The position numbers and the translations under genes were made by a program. A DNA stretch of 64,000 bases from Thiocapsa roseilacustris. Its GTDB lineage: Bacteria > Pseudomonadota > Gammaproteobacteria > Chromatiales > Chromatiaceae. Location: positions 62,001 through 126,000 of the forward strand of contig NZ_JBBWVE010000019.1 in NCBI RefSeq assembly GCF_041903755.1, given 5' to 3'. Every line of letters begins with the position of its first letter. Position 1 is the stretch's first letter. Shown in pieces: positions 24,441-32,454 of the stretch. A model generated the notes under the pieces. It was not told the origin of the DNA. It made no database searches and saw only the letters and a list, made by a program, of their open reading frames with translations.

Positions 24441-25715
24441 ATGGCAAGAATCAAACTTGAGTTTCCGAATCCCGAGGGGCACGCCCTGGTCGGCCTGCTC
24501 GAGACCCCTCCGGATCGCGTGCCGACGGCCCGTTACGCCCTCTTCGCGCACTGCTTTACCTGCAGCAAGGATATCGCCGCGGCGACCCGCATCAGTCGGG
24601 CCTTGGCTGCGCGTGGGATCGCCGTGCTGCGCTTCGACTTCACCGGACTCGGCAACAGCGACGGAGACTTCGCCAACACCAATTTTTCATCCAACGTCGC
24701 CGATCTGCTCGCCGCGGCGCGCAAGCTGGAGGAAGACTACGAGGCTCCGGCGCTGCTGATCGGGCACAGTCTCGGCGGTGCGGCGGTGCTGGCCGCCGTG
24801 CACGCGCTCCCGTCCGTCGAGGCGGTGGTAACCATCGCCTCCCCGGCGACCGCCTCGCATGTCCAGCATCTCCTCAGCGGGGCGCGCGGCCAGTTGGAGG
24901 AAACGGGCGAGGCCGAGGTGCAGATCGGGCAGCGGCGCTTCCGCATCCGCAAGCAGTTGCTCGACGACCTGGATCAATACGCCTCGGCGGATCACATCCG
25001 TCACCTCAACCGAGCCCTCCTGGTCTTCCACTCGCCGCTCGACACCATCGTCTCGATCGGAGAGGCCGCCAAGATCTATGGAGCGGCGCGTCATCCTAAG
25101 AGCTTCATCTCGCTCGACAAGGCCGACCACCTCCTGACCAATCGCGAAGATGCCGAGTATGTCGCCGAGACCCTGGTCGCTTGGGCGAGCCGCTACCTCG
25201 GTCTCGGCAAGCACGGCTTCGAGCAGAGCATCGGGACCGCACCTCGAGTGGCCGAGAAAGAGGTCCTGGTCACCGAGCTCGATACCCGTTTCCAGCGCGG
25301 ACTCTACACGTATCGCCATCAATGGCTCGCCGACGAGCCCAGGTCGGTCGGAGGTTCGGATCTGGGTCCGACGCCCTACGAGCTGCTGCTGATGTCACTC
25401 GGCGCCTGCATCTCCATGACCGTGCGGATCTACGCCAGGCATCAGGGACTGGCGTTGGACGACGTCGAAGTCCGTCTGAGCCAGGAGCGGGTGCACGGCA
25501 CGGACTGCCGCGCGTGCGCGGATGAGGGCGAGGACGAGGGTCAGCTCGAACGCGTCGAGGTGGGTCTGAACATCCTCGGCGCGCTCACGCCCGAGGAACG
25601 CACCCGTCTGCTCGAGATCGCCGCCCGCAGCCCGGTCTATCGCACGCTTGCTGCTTGCACGAACGTGCGGATCGGCTTCGAGGAGGGGCCGCCGGCCCCC
25701 GAGCGCACGCCCTAG
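24441..25715 (+). CDS. Alpha/beta-hydrolase fused to OsmC domain
   Basis: This 424-residue protein has two domains. Residues 1 to about 255 form an alpha/beta-hydrolase: ALFAHCFTCSKDIAAATRIS, FDFTGLGNSDGDFANTNF, the nucleophile elbow LIGHSLGGAAV, and SLDKADHLLTN with the catalytic histidine. Residues from about 270 to the end form an OsmC/Ohr-like domain: LGPTPYELLLMSLGACISMT with the resolving cysteine, and SPVYRTLAACTNV with a second cysteine. OsmC proteins reduce organic peroxides through this cysteine pair. The fusion is a known family arrangement, but what the hydrolase releases for the peroxidase is unknown. ATG at 24441 starts the family N-terminus and follows CGAGGAATTGGC. Confidence 0.92.
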   Translation: MARIKLEFPNPEGHALVGLLETPPDRVPTARYALFAHCFTCSKDIAAATRISRALAARGIAVLRFDFTGLGNSDGDFANTNFSSNVADLLAAARKLEEDYEAPALLIGHSLGGAAVLAAVHALPSVEAVVTIASPATASHVQHLLSGARGQLEETGEAEVQIGQRRFRIRKQLLDDLDQYASADHIRHLNRALLVFHSPLDTIVSIGEAAKIYGAARHPKSFISLDKADHLLTNREDAEYVAETLVAWASRYLGLGKHGFEQSIGTAPRVAEKEVLVTELDTRFQRGLYTYRHQWLADEPRSVGGSDLGPTPYELLLMSLGACISMTVRIYARHQGLALDDVEVRLSQERVHGTDCRACADEGEDEGQLERVEVGLNILGALTPEERTRLLEIAARSPVYRTLAACTNVRIGFEEGPPAPERTP

Positions 25716-25857
25716 CCGAGGCATGGGGACCGACTGACCGAACGCCGTTGAAGTGGCGGCCGCGCCCGCGTAGCATCCCGCCCGCTCCGTCGCTCGCCCC
25801 TGGCTCGCAAACGCCGGACTCGGACTCAACGGCTTGATGGCAACCCGGAACCTCGAC

Positions 25858-26382
25858 ATGAAACAGATCGAACACTTTCTGGAATTGGTGATCTTCAGCA
25901 GCCGGTGGCTGCTCGCGCCCTTCTATCTGGGCCTGGTCTTGGCCATCGCGCTCCTACTGGTCAAGTTTATCAAGGAGTTCATCAATTTCGTCCCGCTCGT
26001 CTTCACCGCCGAGGCCGGCGAGGTGATCATCGGGCTGCTCTCCCTGATCGACGTCGTGATGATCGCCAACCTGGTGCTCATCATCGTGCTGGCCGGCTAC
26101 GAGAATTTTGTCTCCCGAATCGATACCGGGAACCATGAGGATCGTCCCAACTGGATGGGACACGTCGGCTTCGCCGAGCTGAAGATGAAGCTGATCGGCT
26201 CCATCGTCGCTATCTCGGGCATCGAGCTGCTCAAGGCATTCATGTACGTGGATCGCCTGACCAACGAGGAGCTGGCCTGGAAGGTCGGCATCCACATGAC
26301 CTTCGTCGTCTCCGGGCTCTTGTTCGCGCTGATGGATCGGATCTCGGCAGACAAGGCGAGCAATCGCGACGATCCGCACTGA
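25858..26382 (+). CDS. UPF0114 (YqhA-like) membrane protein
   Basis: This 174-residue protein matches the UPF0114/TIGR00645 family. IEHFLELVIFSSRWLLAPFY opens the first membrane segment, FVPLVFTAEAGEVIIGLLSL and DVVMIANLVLIIVLAGYENF form the middle, and WKVGIHMTFVVSGLLFALMD the last. Four membrane helices are expected. Function is not established. ATG at 25858 begins at the conserved start; an in-frame ATG at 25837 would add seven residues. No strong ribosome site favours either. Confidence 0.9.
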   Translation: MKQIEHFLELVIFSSRWLLAPFYLGLVLAIALLLVKFIKEFINFVPLVFTAEAGEVIIGLLSLIDVVMIANLVLIIVLAGYENFVSRIDTGNHEDRPNWMGHVGFAELKMKLIGSIVAISGIELLKAFMYVDRLTNEELAWKVGIHMTFVVSGLLFALMDRISADKASNRDDPH

Positions 26383-26543
26383 AGGTTCCTGATGCCGTTC
26401 TTGGACTCGTCGCGAAGGCCACGCCGCACACCGCGTTGAAGCACTTGGACGGTGCGGGTAGCATCTCGGCTTGAGGCTGCATCATGCGGCCGCAGTGCGA
26501 CTGCCGGAAAGCCGAGCCCACACTACCGAGCGTAGCCAGCCAA

Positions 26544-27809
26544 ATGTCATCCGAGAAACGTTACACCGCTCTCAGCCTGTACACGGGTGCCGGTGGCCTG
26601 GACCTCGGGTTCGAGGTGGCGGGGTTCGATTGCCGGGCGGCGGTTGAGGTCGACCAGGATTGCGTCGCCACCCTTCGTTCCAACCGCGACTGGCCGGTCA
26701 TCGACCGCTCCATCCACGAGGTCTCCAGCGCCGATCTTCTGCGCACCGCCGACCTGGAGCCGGGCGAGGTCGATGTCCTGATCGGCGGCCCCCCCTGTCA
26801 GCCCTTTTCCAAGGCGGGCTACTGGGCCTCGGGCGACGCACGTCGTCTCGATGATCCAAGGGCAGATACGGTTGCCGCCTATCTTCGGGTCCTTCGCGAT
26901 ACCCGTCCGCGCGTCTTCCTGATGGAGAACGTGGCGGGGCTGGCGTTCAAGGGAAAGGACGAAGGGTTGCGCCTGATCCAGTCGACCTTGGAGTCGATCA
27001 ACCGTGCAACTGGAACGCAGTACCAAGCATCGATTATGGTGCTGAACGCCGCCGAATTCGGTGTACCTCAGTCGCGTGAGCGGATCTTTATCGTTGGGGC
27101 TAGGGATGGGACGGCACTCGGCAGCATTCCCTCCACGCACCGGCCGATCATAAAACGGGGACGCCAAGAGTCCTCAATCGATCACACTGTGCAGCCGTTC
27201 CACACGGCTTGGGATGCGCTTTGGGATCTGGAGGACGATGATTCTCCAGAGCTGAAGCTAAGCGGCAAGTGGGCGGACCTTCTTTACTCTGTGCCGGAGG
27301 GAGCCAACTATCTGTATTTTACTGACCGTGGGAAAGGTCCTCCTCTGTTTGGATGGAGGCGGCGCTATTGGAATTTCCTACTGAAGTTGGCTAAAGATCA
27401 ACCATCCTGGACCCTCACCGCTCAACCAGGTCCGTCCATTGGCCCGTTTCATTGGCGGAATCGACGACTTTCCGCACGAGAGCTTTGCCGCTTGCAGACC
27501 ATACCAGACGACTATCGGGTTTTGGGCTCATTGTGCAGTGTGCAGCGACAAGTCGGTAATGCCGTTCCCTCCGCCCTTGCAGAGATTCTCGGGTTCGCAA
27601 TTCGTGAGCGTCTGTTAGGGGATCCCAGCGCGGCTAATTTAACATCAACTTTACTCCCGGTGAGACAGGCGCGTGTTCCCCCGCAGGACCCCATTGCGGC
27701 GGTGCCGTCCGCATATCTCCGATTATCGGGGTCTCATAGTCAGCATCCTGGAACGGGGAAGGGGGATGGTGCTCTGCGGCGTGGAAGTGTCACTGAATGC
27801 CGTGATTAA
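26544..27809 (+). CDS. DNA (cytosine-5-)-methyltransferase
   Basis: This 421-residue enzyme methylates C5 of cytosine in a specific DNA site. The ordered motifs are intact: motif I LSLYTGAGGLDLGFEVAGFD, motif IV GGPPCQPFSKAG with the catalytic cysteine, motif VI MENVAGL, motif VIII QSRERIFIVG, motif IX RELCRLQTIPDDYRVLG and motif X QVGNAVPSALAEILGFAIRE. The region between VIII and IX (about residues 190-290), which sets sequence specificity, matches nothing recognised. Base composition falls from GC-rich at the 5' end to clearly more AT-rich in the second half. It heads a four-gene plus-strand cassette ending with a vsr-like gene, so it is probably the modification arm of a restriction or defence unit. 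Confidence 0.95.
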   Translation: MSSEKRYTALSLYTGAGGLDLGFEVAGFDCRAAVEVDQDCVATLRSNRDWPVIDRSIHEVSSADLLRTADLEPGEVDVLIGGPPCQPFSKAGYWASGDARRLDDPRADTVAAYLRVLRDTRPRVFLMENVAGLAFKGKDEGLRLIQSTLESINRATGTQYQASIMVLNAAEFGVPQSRERIFIVGARDGTALGSIPSTHRPIIKRGRQESSIDHTVQPFHTAWDALWDLEDDDSPELKLSGKWADLLYSVPEGANYLYFTDRGKGPPLFGWRRRYWNFLLKLAKDQPSWTLTAQPGPSIGPFHWRNRRLSARELCRLQTIPDDYRVLGSLCSVQRQVGNAVPSALAEILGFAIRERLLGDPSAANLTSTLLPVRQARVPPQDPIAAVPSAYLRLSGSHSQHPGTGKGDGALRRGSVTECRD

Positions 27810-27933
27810 GCGATGACAATTGCTTATAGCCGACTGCCTGAGCTGTGATCCTGAGCGAACCTAACCGTAATATTCAATGTACAAGATTTTGAGTGAGGGT
27901 TTAGATTAGACATCCTCCTCCGGAACATGAGCA

Positions 27934-29058
27934 ATGGCCATTCATAATCAAATTCAATTTGCAGAGCTAGGCGAGCTTTTCCTAGATCCGTTGAACCCTC
28001 GTCTCGGTCGCTCCAACACGAACCCTGAACAGAGCCAAGACGGAGTTCTTGAACTCATGCGAGATTGGACGCTTGATGAGCTCGCCGTTTCCTTTCTCGA
28101 GAGTGGCTACTGGCCCCAGGAAGCGATGATTTGTGTTCGTGAGGAGCTATACGGAAAGGAGAGTCTGGTTGTTGTTGAGGGTAATCGGCGCCTTGCAGCA
28201 ATTAGGTATCTAAAGAGAGCATTTGATGGCGAGCCGCTGTCACGTAAATGGAAATTGCTGATCGATGGCGCTACTCGTCCCGATGAACTATTCTCGCGAA
28301 TACCTTATATCCTTGCTGACGAACGAGGTGACGTAGATGCATTTCTCGGTTTCCGGCACGTAACAGGTATAAAAGAGTGGAAGCCTGCTGAAAAGGCGGA
28401 GTACATAGCGAAACTCATCGATCAACGAGGTATGTCGTATGAGGAGGTTATGCGTGCTATCGGGAGTAAGACCGAGCCCGTCCGCCGAAACTATATCGCT
28501 TTTCGTGTGCTGAGGCAGCTAGAGCAGCTTGAGGAGGAGGACATCTCTCTCCAGCATGTTGAGGAGCGTTTTAGTGTTCTATATCTGTCACTTCGTGAAC
28601 CAGGAGTCCAAGATTTTCTTGGGGTCAATGTTCGGGCGAGCCCCGAGGAGGCGCAGCATCCGGTGCCGGATGTGAAAATTAGGATTGGTAATCTCGCGAA
28701 CTTTGTCCGGTGGTTGTTTGGCACGGACAAGCAGGATCCTCTGTTCACCGATTCTCGAAATGTTGGCAAGTTTGGGAAGATCTTGGAAAGTGAAGTTGCG
28801 GTCGACTACCTAAAAAGCACGGATCACCCCAGCTTCGATCTGGCAATTCAGAAGGCTGGCGCTGAAGAGTCCGAGATCATCGAACTGGTGAAGTCTGCTA
28901 CGGATAGCATTGAGCTAGCATTGGGCCGAGCGCATCTCTACCGCGGATCCGCGGATCTGAAGAAAGCTGTTGCTCGACTAGGCTCAGGAGCTATAGAACT
29001 CCTTCGCAGATTTCCAGAAATCCATAAAGAGCTGATAAAGGATGACTGCAAAAAATGA
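27934..29058 (+). CDS. ParB/Srx-fold domain protein of the restriction cassette
   Basis: This 374-residue protein has an N-terminal ParB-like domain: FLDPLNPRLGRSN, then LAVSFLESGYWPQEAM and VVVEGNRRLAAIRYLKRAF. The EGNRR segment matches the G-x-R-R motif that binds or hydrolyses CTP/NTP in ParB-fold proteins. EKAEYIAKLIDQRGMSYEEV to VRRNYIAFRVLRQL resembles the ParB helix-turn-helix spacer. The C-terminal 180 residues are not recognised. G+C is visibly below the flanks, pointing to horizontal acquisition. Its stop overlaps the next gene's ATG (ATGA), so the two products probably work together. It is not next to parA and is unlikely to be a segregation protein. It could be a DNA-sensing or nickase component. 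Confidence 0.8.
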   Translation: MAIHNQIQFAELGELFLDPLNPRLGRSNTNPEQSQDGVLELMRDWTLDELAVSFLESGYWPQEAMICVREELYGKESLVVVEGNRRLAAIRYLKRAFDGEPLSRKWKLLIDGATRPDELFSRIPYILADERGDVDAFLGFRHVTGIKEWKPAEKAEYIAKLIDQRGMSYEEVMRAIGSKTEPVRRNYIAFRVLRQLEQLEEEDISLQHVEERFSVLYLSLREPGVQDFLGVNVRASPEEAQHPVPDVKIRIGNLANFVRWLFGTDKQDPLFTDSRNVGKFGKILESEVAVDYLKSTDHPSFDLAIQKAGAEESEIIELVKSATDSIELALGRAHLYRGSADLKKAVARLGSGAIELLRRFPEIHKELIKDDCKK

Positions 29059-29981
29059 TCCGCATACCAATGAGCGGAATGGCGGCGTCTGTTAGAGTCC
29101 ATAACTGTGATCTCGCTGTGGCTTGCGACTGGATCGAGAGTTGGGTCCTCTTCTGTGATGAGGAGGTCAGCTGGTCCGATATTCGGGATGTCCTTCTTGA
29201 GCAACAAGTATACCGTGATCAGGATTTCGCTGACGAGTTCATCGCCTCGATGTGGCGTGAGCTCCGCCAAAGGATAACTTGGCTAGAAAAATCATCTCCT
29301 ATTCGGATGGAAGGTGATCGTCTGACGCCCAAGATAACTGCTAAAGAGGCGGTAGCTTATGCATTCATGCTCACAGTTTCCCTTGCTCCACATTTCCGTG
29401 AGTGGAGTAAACATTTTGGTGCCGACTATACGCTTCAAGGAGAGCTTTTTGAGCGACTAGTTGAAGATGCCTTCTCATCGATATTTCCAGGGTGGATAGT
29501 TTATCGGACGGGGTGGTCGACCGACAATACGTCTAAACTGAGTGATGTGCTGAATAAGCTAGCAGAAGCGATTGGGGCGGGTGTTGGAGATATCGAAAAG
29601 TGGGCAAGCGCAAGGGCCAACGAATGCGGCTTGGATCTTGTCTGCTTTCGGCAGTTCGCTGATAGTCGTCCGGCCATTCCGATCTATCTGGCCCAGTGTG
29701 CGACGGGTTCGAACTGGACTCATAAGCTCGACACCCCGAATACAAAGACTTGGAGCCGGCTCATCGAATTTCCTCAGACACCAGGCAAGATTTTCGCGAT
29801 TCCTTTCGCACTGGATAGTAGAGGGCATTTTCAGCGCAGTAACCACTCCGATGCAGTCTTATTAGACCGGTATCGTCTTTTGTATGCAGGCGAGTCTAAT
29901 GCCGAATGGCAGTCACAGACATTTCGTAGCCTTGCAAACCAGTGGCTGGAGCCCAGAATCGAGTGGTTACGTGATGACTGA
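29055..29981 (+). CDS. Probable PD-(D/E)XK-like nuclease of the restriction cassette
   Basis: This 308-residue protein matches no family I can name. Its C-terminal half has the layout of a PD-(D/E)XK nuclease: an N-terminal helix with an acidic residue (LQGELFERLVEDAFSSIFPG, E130), then a strand with aspartate (NECGLDLVCFRQF, D194). About 20 residues on comes IPIYLAQCATGSNW, where Q214 stands for the usual E and K223 (HK) may replace the catalytic lysine. The N-terminal half is helical (residues 20-80). The ATG at 29055 overlaps the ParB-like gene by 4 bases. Sitting between a C5-methyltransferase/ParB pair and vsr, it is the best candidate for the cutting enzyme. The catalytic assignment is inferred from pattern only. 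Confidence 0.6.
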   Translation: MIRIPMSGMAASVRVHNCDLAVACDWIESWVLFCDEEVSWSDIRDVLLEQQVYRDQDFADEFIASMWRELRQRITWLEKSSPIRMEGDRLTPKITAKEAVAYAFMLTVSLAPHFREWSKHFGADYTLQGELFERLVEDAFSSIFPGWIVYRTGWSTDNTSKLSDVLNKLAEAIGAGVGDIEKWASARANECGLDLVCFRQFADSRPAIPIYLAQCATGSNWTHKLDTPNTKTWSRLIEFPQTPGKIFAIPFALDSRGHFQRSNHSDAVLLDRYRLLYAGESNAEWQSQTFRSLANQWLEPRIEWLRDD

Positions 29982-30012
29982 ACAAGAGGCATACAAGTAC
30001 GTCCTGGCTTGA

Positions 30013-30540
30013 TTGCTTTCCGACGGATGGGTCGACGTCTTGACACACTCAGTTATAGCTCTTAGCGGGAGTTCAAGAGAGCCGAGCCTGACGAAAGCGC
30101 CAAGCTTTGCGGGTCGAAGGACTGCCTCTGCGGTCGCCTCGCGCACCAAACAGCGTAACCGTAAGGTCGGTACAAAGGCCGAGATCGCCCTGCGCCGTGC
30201 GCTTTGGGGGCGAGGCTTACGGTATCGGGTGCACCGGAACGACCTCCCCGGATGCCCGGACTTGGTCTTTCGGCGCCGGCGCGTTGCCGTTTTCGTGGAC
30301 GGCGATTTCTGGCACGGACGGGATTGGGAGGAACGCAGGGAGCGTCTGCGATCCGGCCACAATGCGCCCTATTGGCTGGCGAAGATTACCTACAATCGGG
30401 ACAGAGACATTCGGAACAATACCCTCCTCTCCGAGCTCGGTTGGCGAGTCCTTCGGCTCTGGGAGACGGATGTGCTGAAGGATCCGGACAGTGCCGCGCG
30501 CTTGGTTGCAGACGCGTTGGGGGCTGAGCCAGCTTGCTGA
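30013..30540 (+). CDS. vsr: Vsr-like very-short-patch-repair endonuclease
   Basis: This protein of up to 175 residues carries a Vsr domain from about residue 40: KVGTKAEIALRRALWGRGLR, YRVHRNDLPGCPDLVFRRRR with the catalytic aspartate, VAVFVDGDFWHGRDW and NRDRDIRNNTLLSELGWRVL. Vsr nicks DNA beside T:G mismatches left when 5-methylcytosine deaminates, which explains its pairing with the C5-methyltransferase. The usual CFWH is DFWH here, so a zinc ligand may be missing. The start is uncertain. A TTG at 30013 opens the frame, but an ATG at 29974 overlaps the upstream stop and is in the same frame, separated only by a TGA at 30010-30012. The N-terminal 35 residues are not conserved. Confidence 0.85.
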   Translation: MLSDGWVDVLTHSVIALSGSSREPSLTKAPSFAGRRTASAVASRTKQRNRKVGTKAEIALRRALWGRGLRYRVHRNDLPGCPDLVFRRRRVAVFVDGDFWHGRDWEERRERLRSGHNAPYWLAKITYNRDRDIRNNTLLSELGWRVLRLWETDVLKDPDSAARLVADALGAEPAC

Positions 30541-30696
30541 CTGGCGTTGCAGAAGAGAGATCGTACCGTCCCTCGCGCGGGCGCGTCATCGCAAGTCCTT
30601 GGTGTACGCTCGGTGGCCGGAATGATGGCCAGTCCCGAAGAGCTTCAAGGCGGATCCTTTCGGGCCAGGCGCCCGCCCGAGTAGGGATATCCGGCC

Positions 30697-32247
30697 TTAC
30701 CCCTCTGGAATGTACCGATACAGATTCCAAGTGTGCAGAGGGCGCGGGCAGGGCGCTTCCGCGGCTTCGCTCAGCGGCTGCCCGGCGCAATTGAAGAGTC
30801 TGCGGTGGGTGTCGCTGCGAAAACCCGCGATGGCCGGCGGCGCGCCGAATCCGGAGACGAGCCAGAAAGGTACGTCGACGGATTCGGGGTCTAGCCTTGG
30901 TGCGATTTGTCCGCGCAGATACTCGGAGGGTCGGGTGAGGCCGGGCCACTGGGTCGTGGTGCCCGAGTCCGGCGTGTAAAAACGCAGCATCGCCGTCGAT
31001 TGATACCGGTCGGCATAGACGGGCTCATCGAGCGTGCCGGCGATCTTGGCCAACTCTCGATATCCATGGGTCTCGCGCAGGACGCGATTCTGACTATCTC
31101 CGAGCGGTAGCGCAGCCGTCGCCGCGTGGAACGCATAGAGACTCAGGAGCAGCAGGTTGCCCAGAGCGGCGGCGATGACCCAGGGGCGCAGATTGCGCAG
31201 CAGCAAGGCCGCCAAAGGCGCCGCCGAGATCAAGTAGACGGCCGGCCAATTCGGCTCCACCTCGCTGCCGGTCGCGACCAGGGCGAAGAATCCCAAGGGG
31301 AAGAGGGTTGCAGCCCACAACAGGGCCTTGGCGTGACGAGCGAGTGTCCCGGCCATCTCCTGGCTTGGCTCGTTGTTTCGCGCCCGGTTGATAAAAGGCG
31401 CAAGGAGCAGGGGAACCGCGATCAGTCCCCAGAACGCAAGCTGGGTGCCGAGATAACCCGAGAGGCTGCTCAATCGCTCGCCGACCGATTGGGGCCCGAC
31501 GTGCGCGATGGCGCCGGGCGTGCCGACCGGCAGGTCGCCGACCTCGGTCGAGAAGCCGTGGCCGAACTGAAAGCGCATCGTCAGCCACTCGTTCTGCTGA
31601 TTCCAGAGGATGTTCGGCGCGAAGACCAGCAGCGCGAAGAGTCCGCCGAGGTAGGGCCAGCGCGTACGCAGCGCGCGCGGGTCGCTGAAGAGGATGGCCA
31701 AGAGCAGCACCGGTCCGATCAGGACCATGGTGTATTTCCCCAGCAGACCGAGACCGACCGCTGCACCGGCGGTGAGCCAACGTCGACGCTGGCCGGCAAG
31801 CGCACGCTCGCTTTCGTGCAGGGCCAGCGCCCAGGCCAGGCCCAGCACCGTGTCGGGCGTGGTGATGATGCCGCCGGCGAATCCTGGAATGGTCGCGAAG
31901 ACCAGGACCAGCGCCATGGCCAGATCGCGCGGCGCCGTGAGACCGCAGTTGCGGAAGAAGCGTGCAAGGACGAGCAGCGTCAGAGCGCCGGCGATCAGTG
32001 TCCCCGCGCGCGCGGCGAGCGCCGACCCCGGGGCGAGCCAGGTGCCGATGCCGAGCAGTGCCACACCCGGCGGATGATCGAAATAGCCCCAAGCAAGGCT
32101 GCGTGCCCAGTCGAAGTAATAGGCTTCGTCCTGCGTGACCGGCAGGATCGCGGCGACGCCCAGCCGCCAGGCGGTCATGGCCGCGATCAGGGCGAGCAAG
32201 ATGCCCCACGCCTGACGGGGTGTATCGATGCCTCGGGTCGTTTCCAT
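30697..32247 (-). CDS. GT39/ArnT-like membrane glycosyltransferase
   Basis: This 516-residue polytopic membrane protein belongs to the PMT/ArnT (GT39, GT-C fold) group. The first periplasmic loop has the catalytic-type acidic motif VTQDEAYYFDWARSLAWGYF followed by DHPPGVALL, the classic D-E and H-P-P signature. A dozen hydrophobic segments follow. A soluble C-terminal domain of about 130 residues (YADRYQSTAMLRFYT; CPRPLHTWNLYRYIPEG) completes the protein. It transfers a sugar from a polyprenyl-phosphate carrier to an envelope acceptor that cannot be read from sequence. It is divergent from the GT2-GtrA gene at 32455, which could make the polyprenyl-phosphate sugar donor, so the two probably form one pathway. 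ATG at 32247 fits the family. Confidence 0.9.
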   Translation of the reverse strand: METTRGIDTPRQAWGILLALIAAMTAWRLGVAAILPVTQDEAYYFDWARSLAWGYFDHPPGVALLGIGTWLAPGSALAARAGTLIAGALTLLVLARFFRNCGLTAPRDLAMALVLVFATIPGFAGGIITTPDTVLGLAWALALHESERALAGQRRRWLTAGAAVGLGLLGKYTMVLIGPVLLLAILFSDPRALRTRWPYLGGLFALLVFAPNILWNQQNEWLTMRFQFGHGFSTEVGDLPVGTPGAIAHVGPQSVGERLSSLSGYLGTQLAFWGLIAVPLLLAPFINRARNNEPSQEMAGTLARHAKALLWAATLFPLGFFALVATGSEVEPNWPAVYLISAAPLAALLLRNLRPWVIAAALGNLLLLSLYAFHAATAALPLGDSQNRVLRETHGYRELAKIAGTLDEPVYADRYQSTAMLRFYTPDSGTTTQWPGLTRPSEYLRGQIAPRLDPESVDVPFWLVSGFGAPPAIAGFRSDTHRRLFNCAGQPLSEAAEAPCPRPLHTWNLYRYIPEG

Positions 32248-32454
32248 GGTCTCGTGACTCGCTGCGTGGTCTGATTCGACGGATCTGGTCCGGGCCGTGA
32301 TCGGTCGAGGTGGCGGGGACACGATCGCGTTAGAATAAAACGTCTTCGGATCCCGGTCCTGCCGTCTCGTCACTGTTCCGGCGTCCGCGGCCGGCAGTCT
32401 ACTTGAAAGGCACGCTCCGCAGGTTCCTTACCTCGACGAATCGACCCTCCGCTC

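Noticed and set aside
27934..29058. Chromosome-partition ParB
   Set aside because: No parA neighbour, low GC, and coupling to a restriction-type cassette argue against a segregation role.
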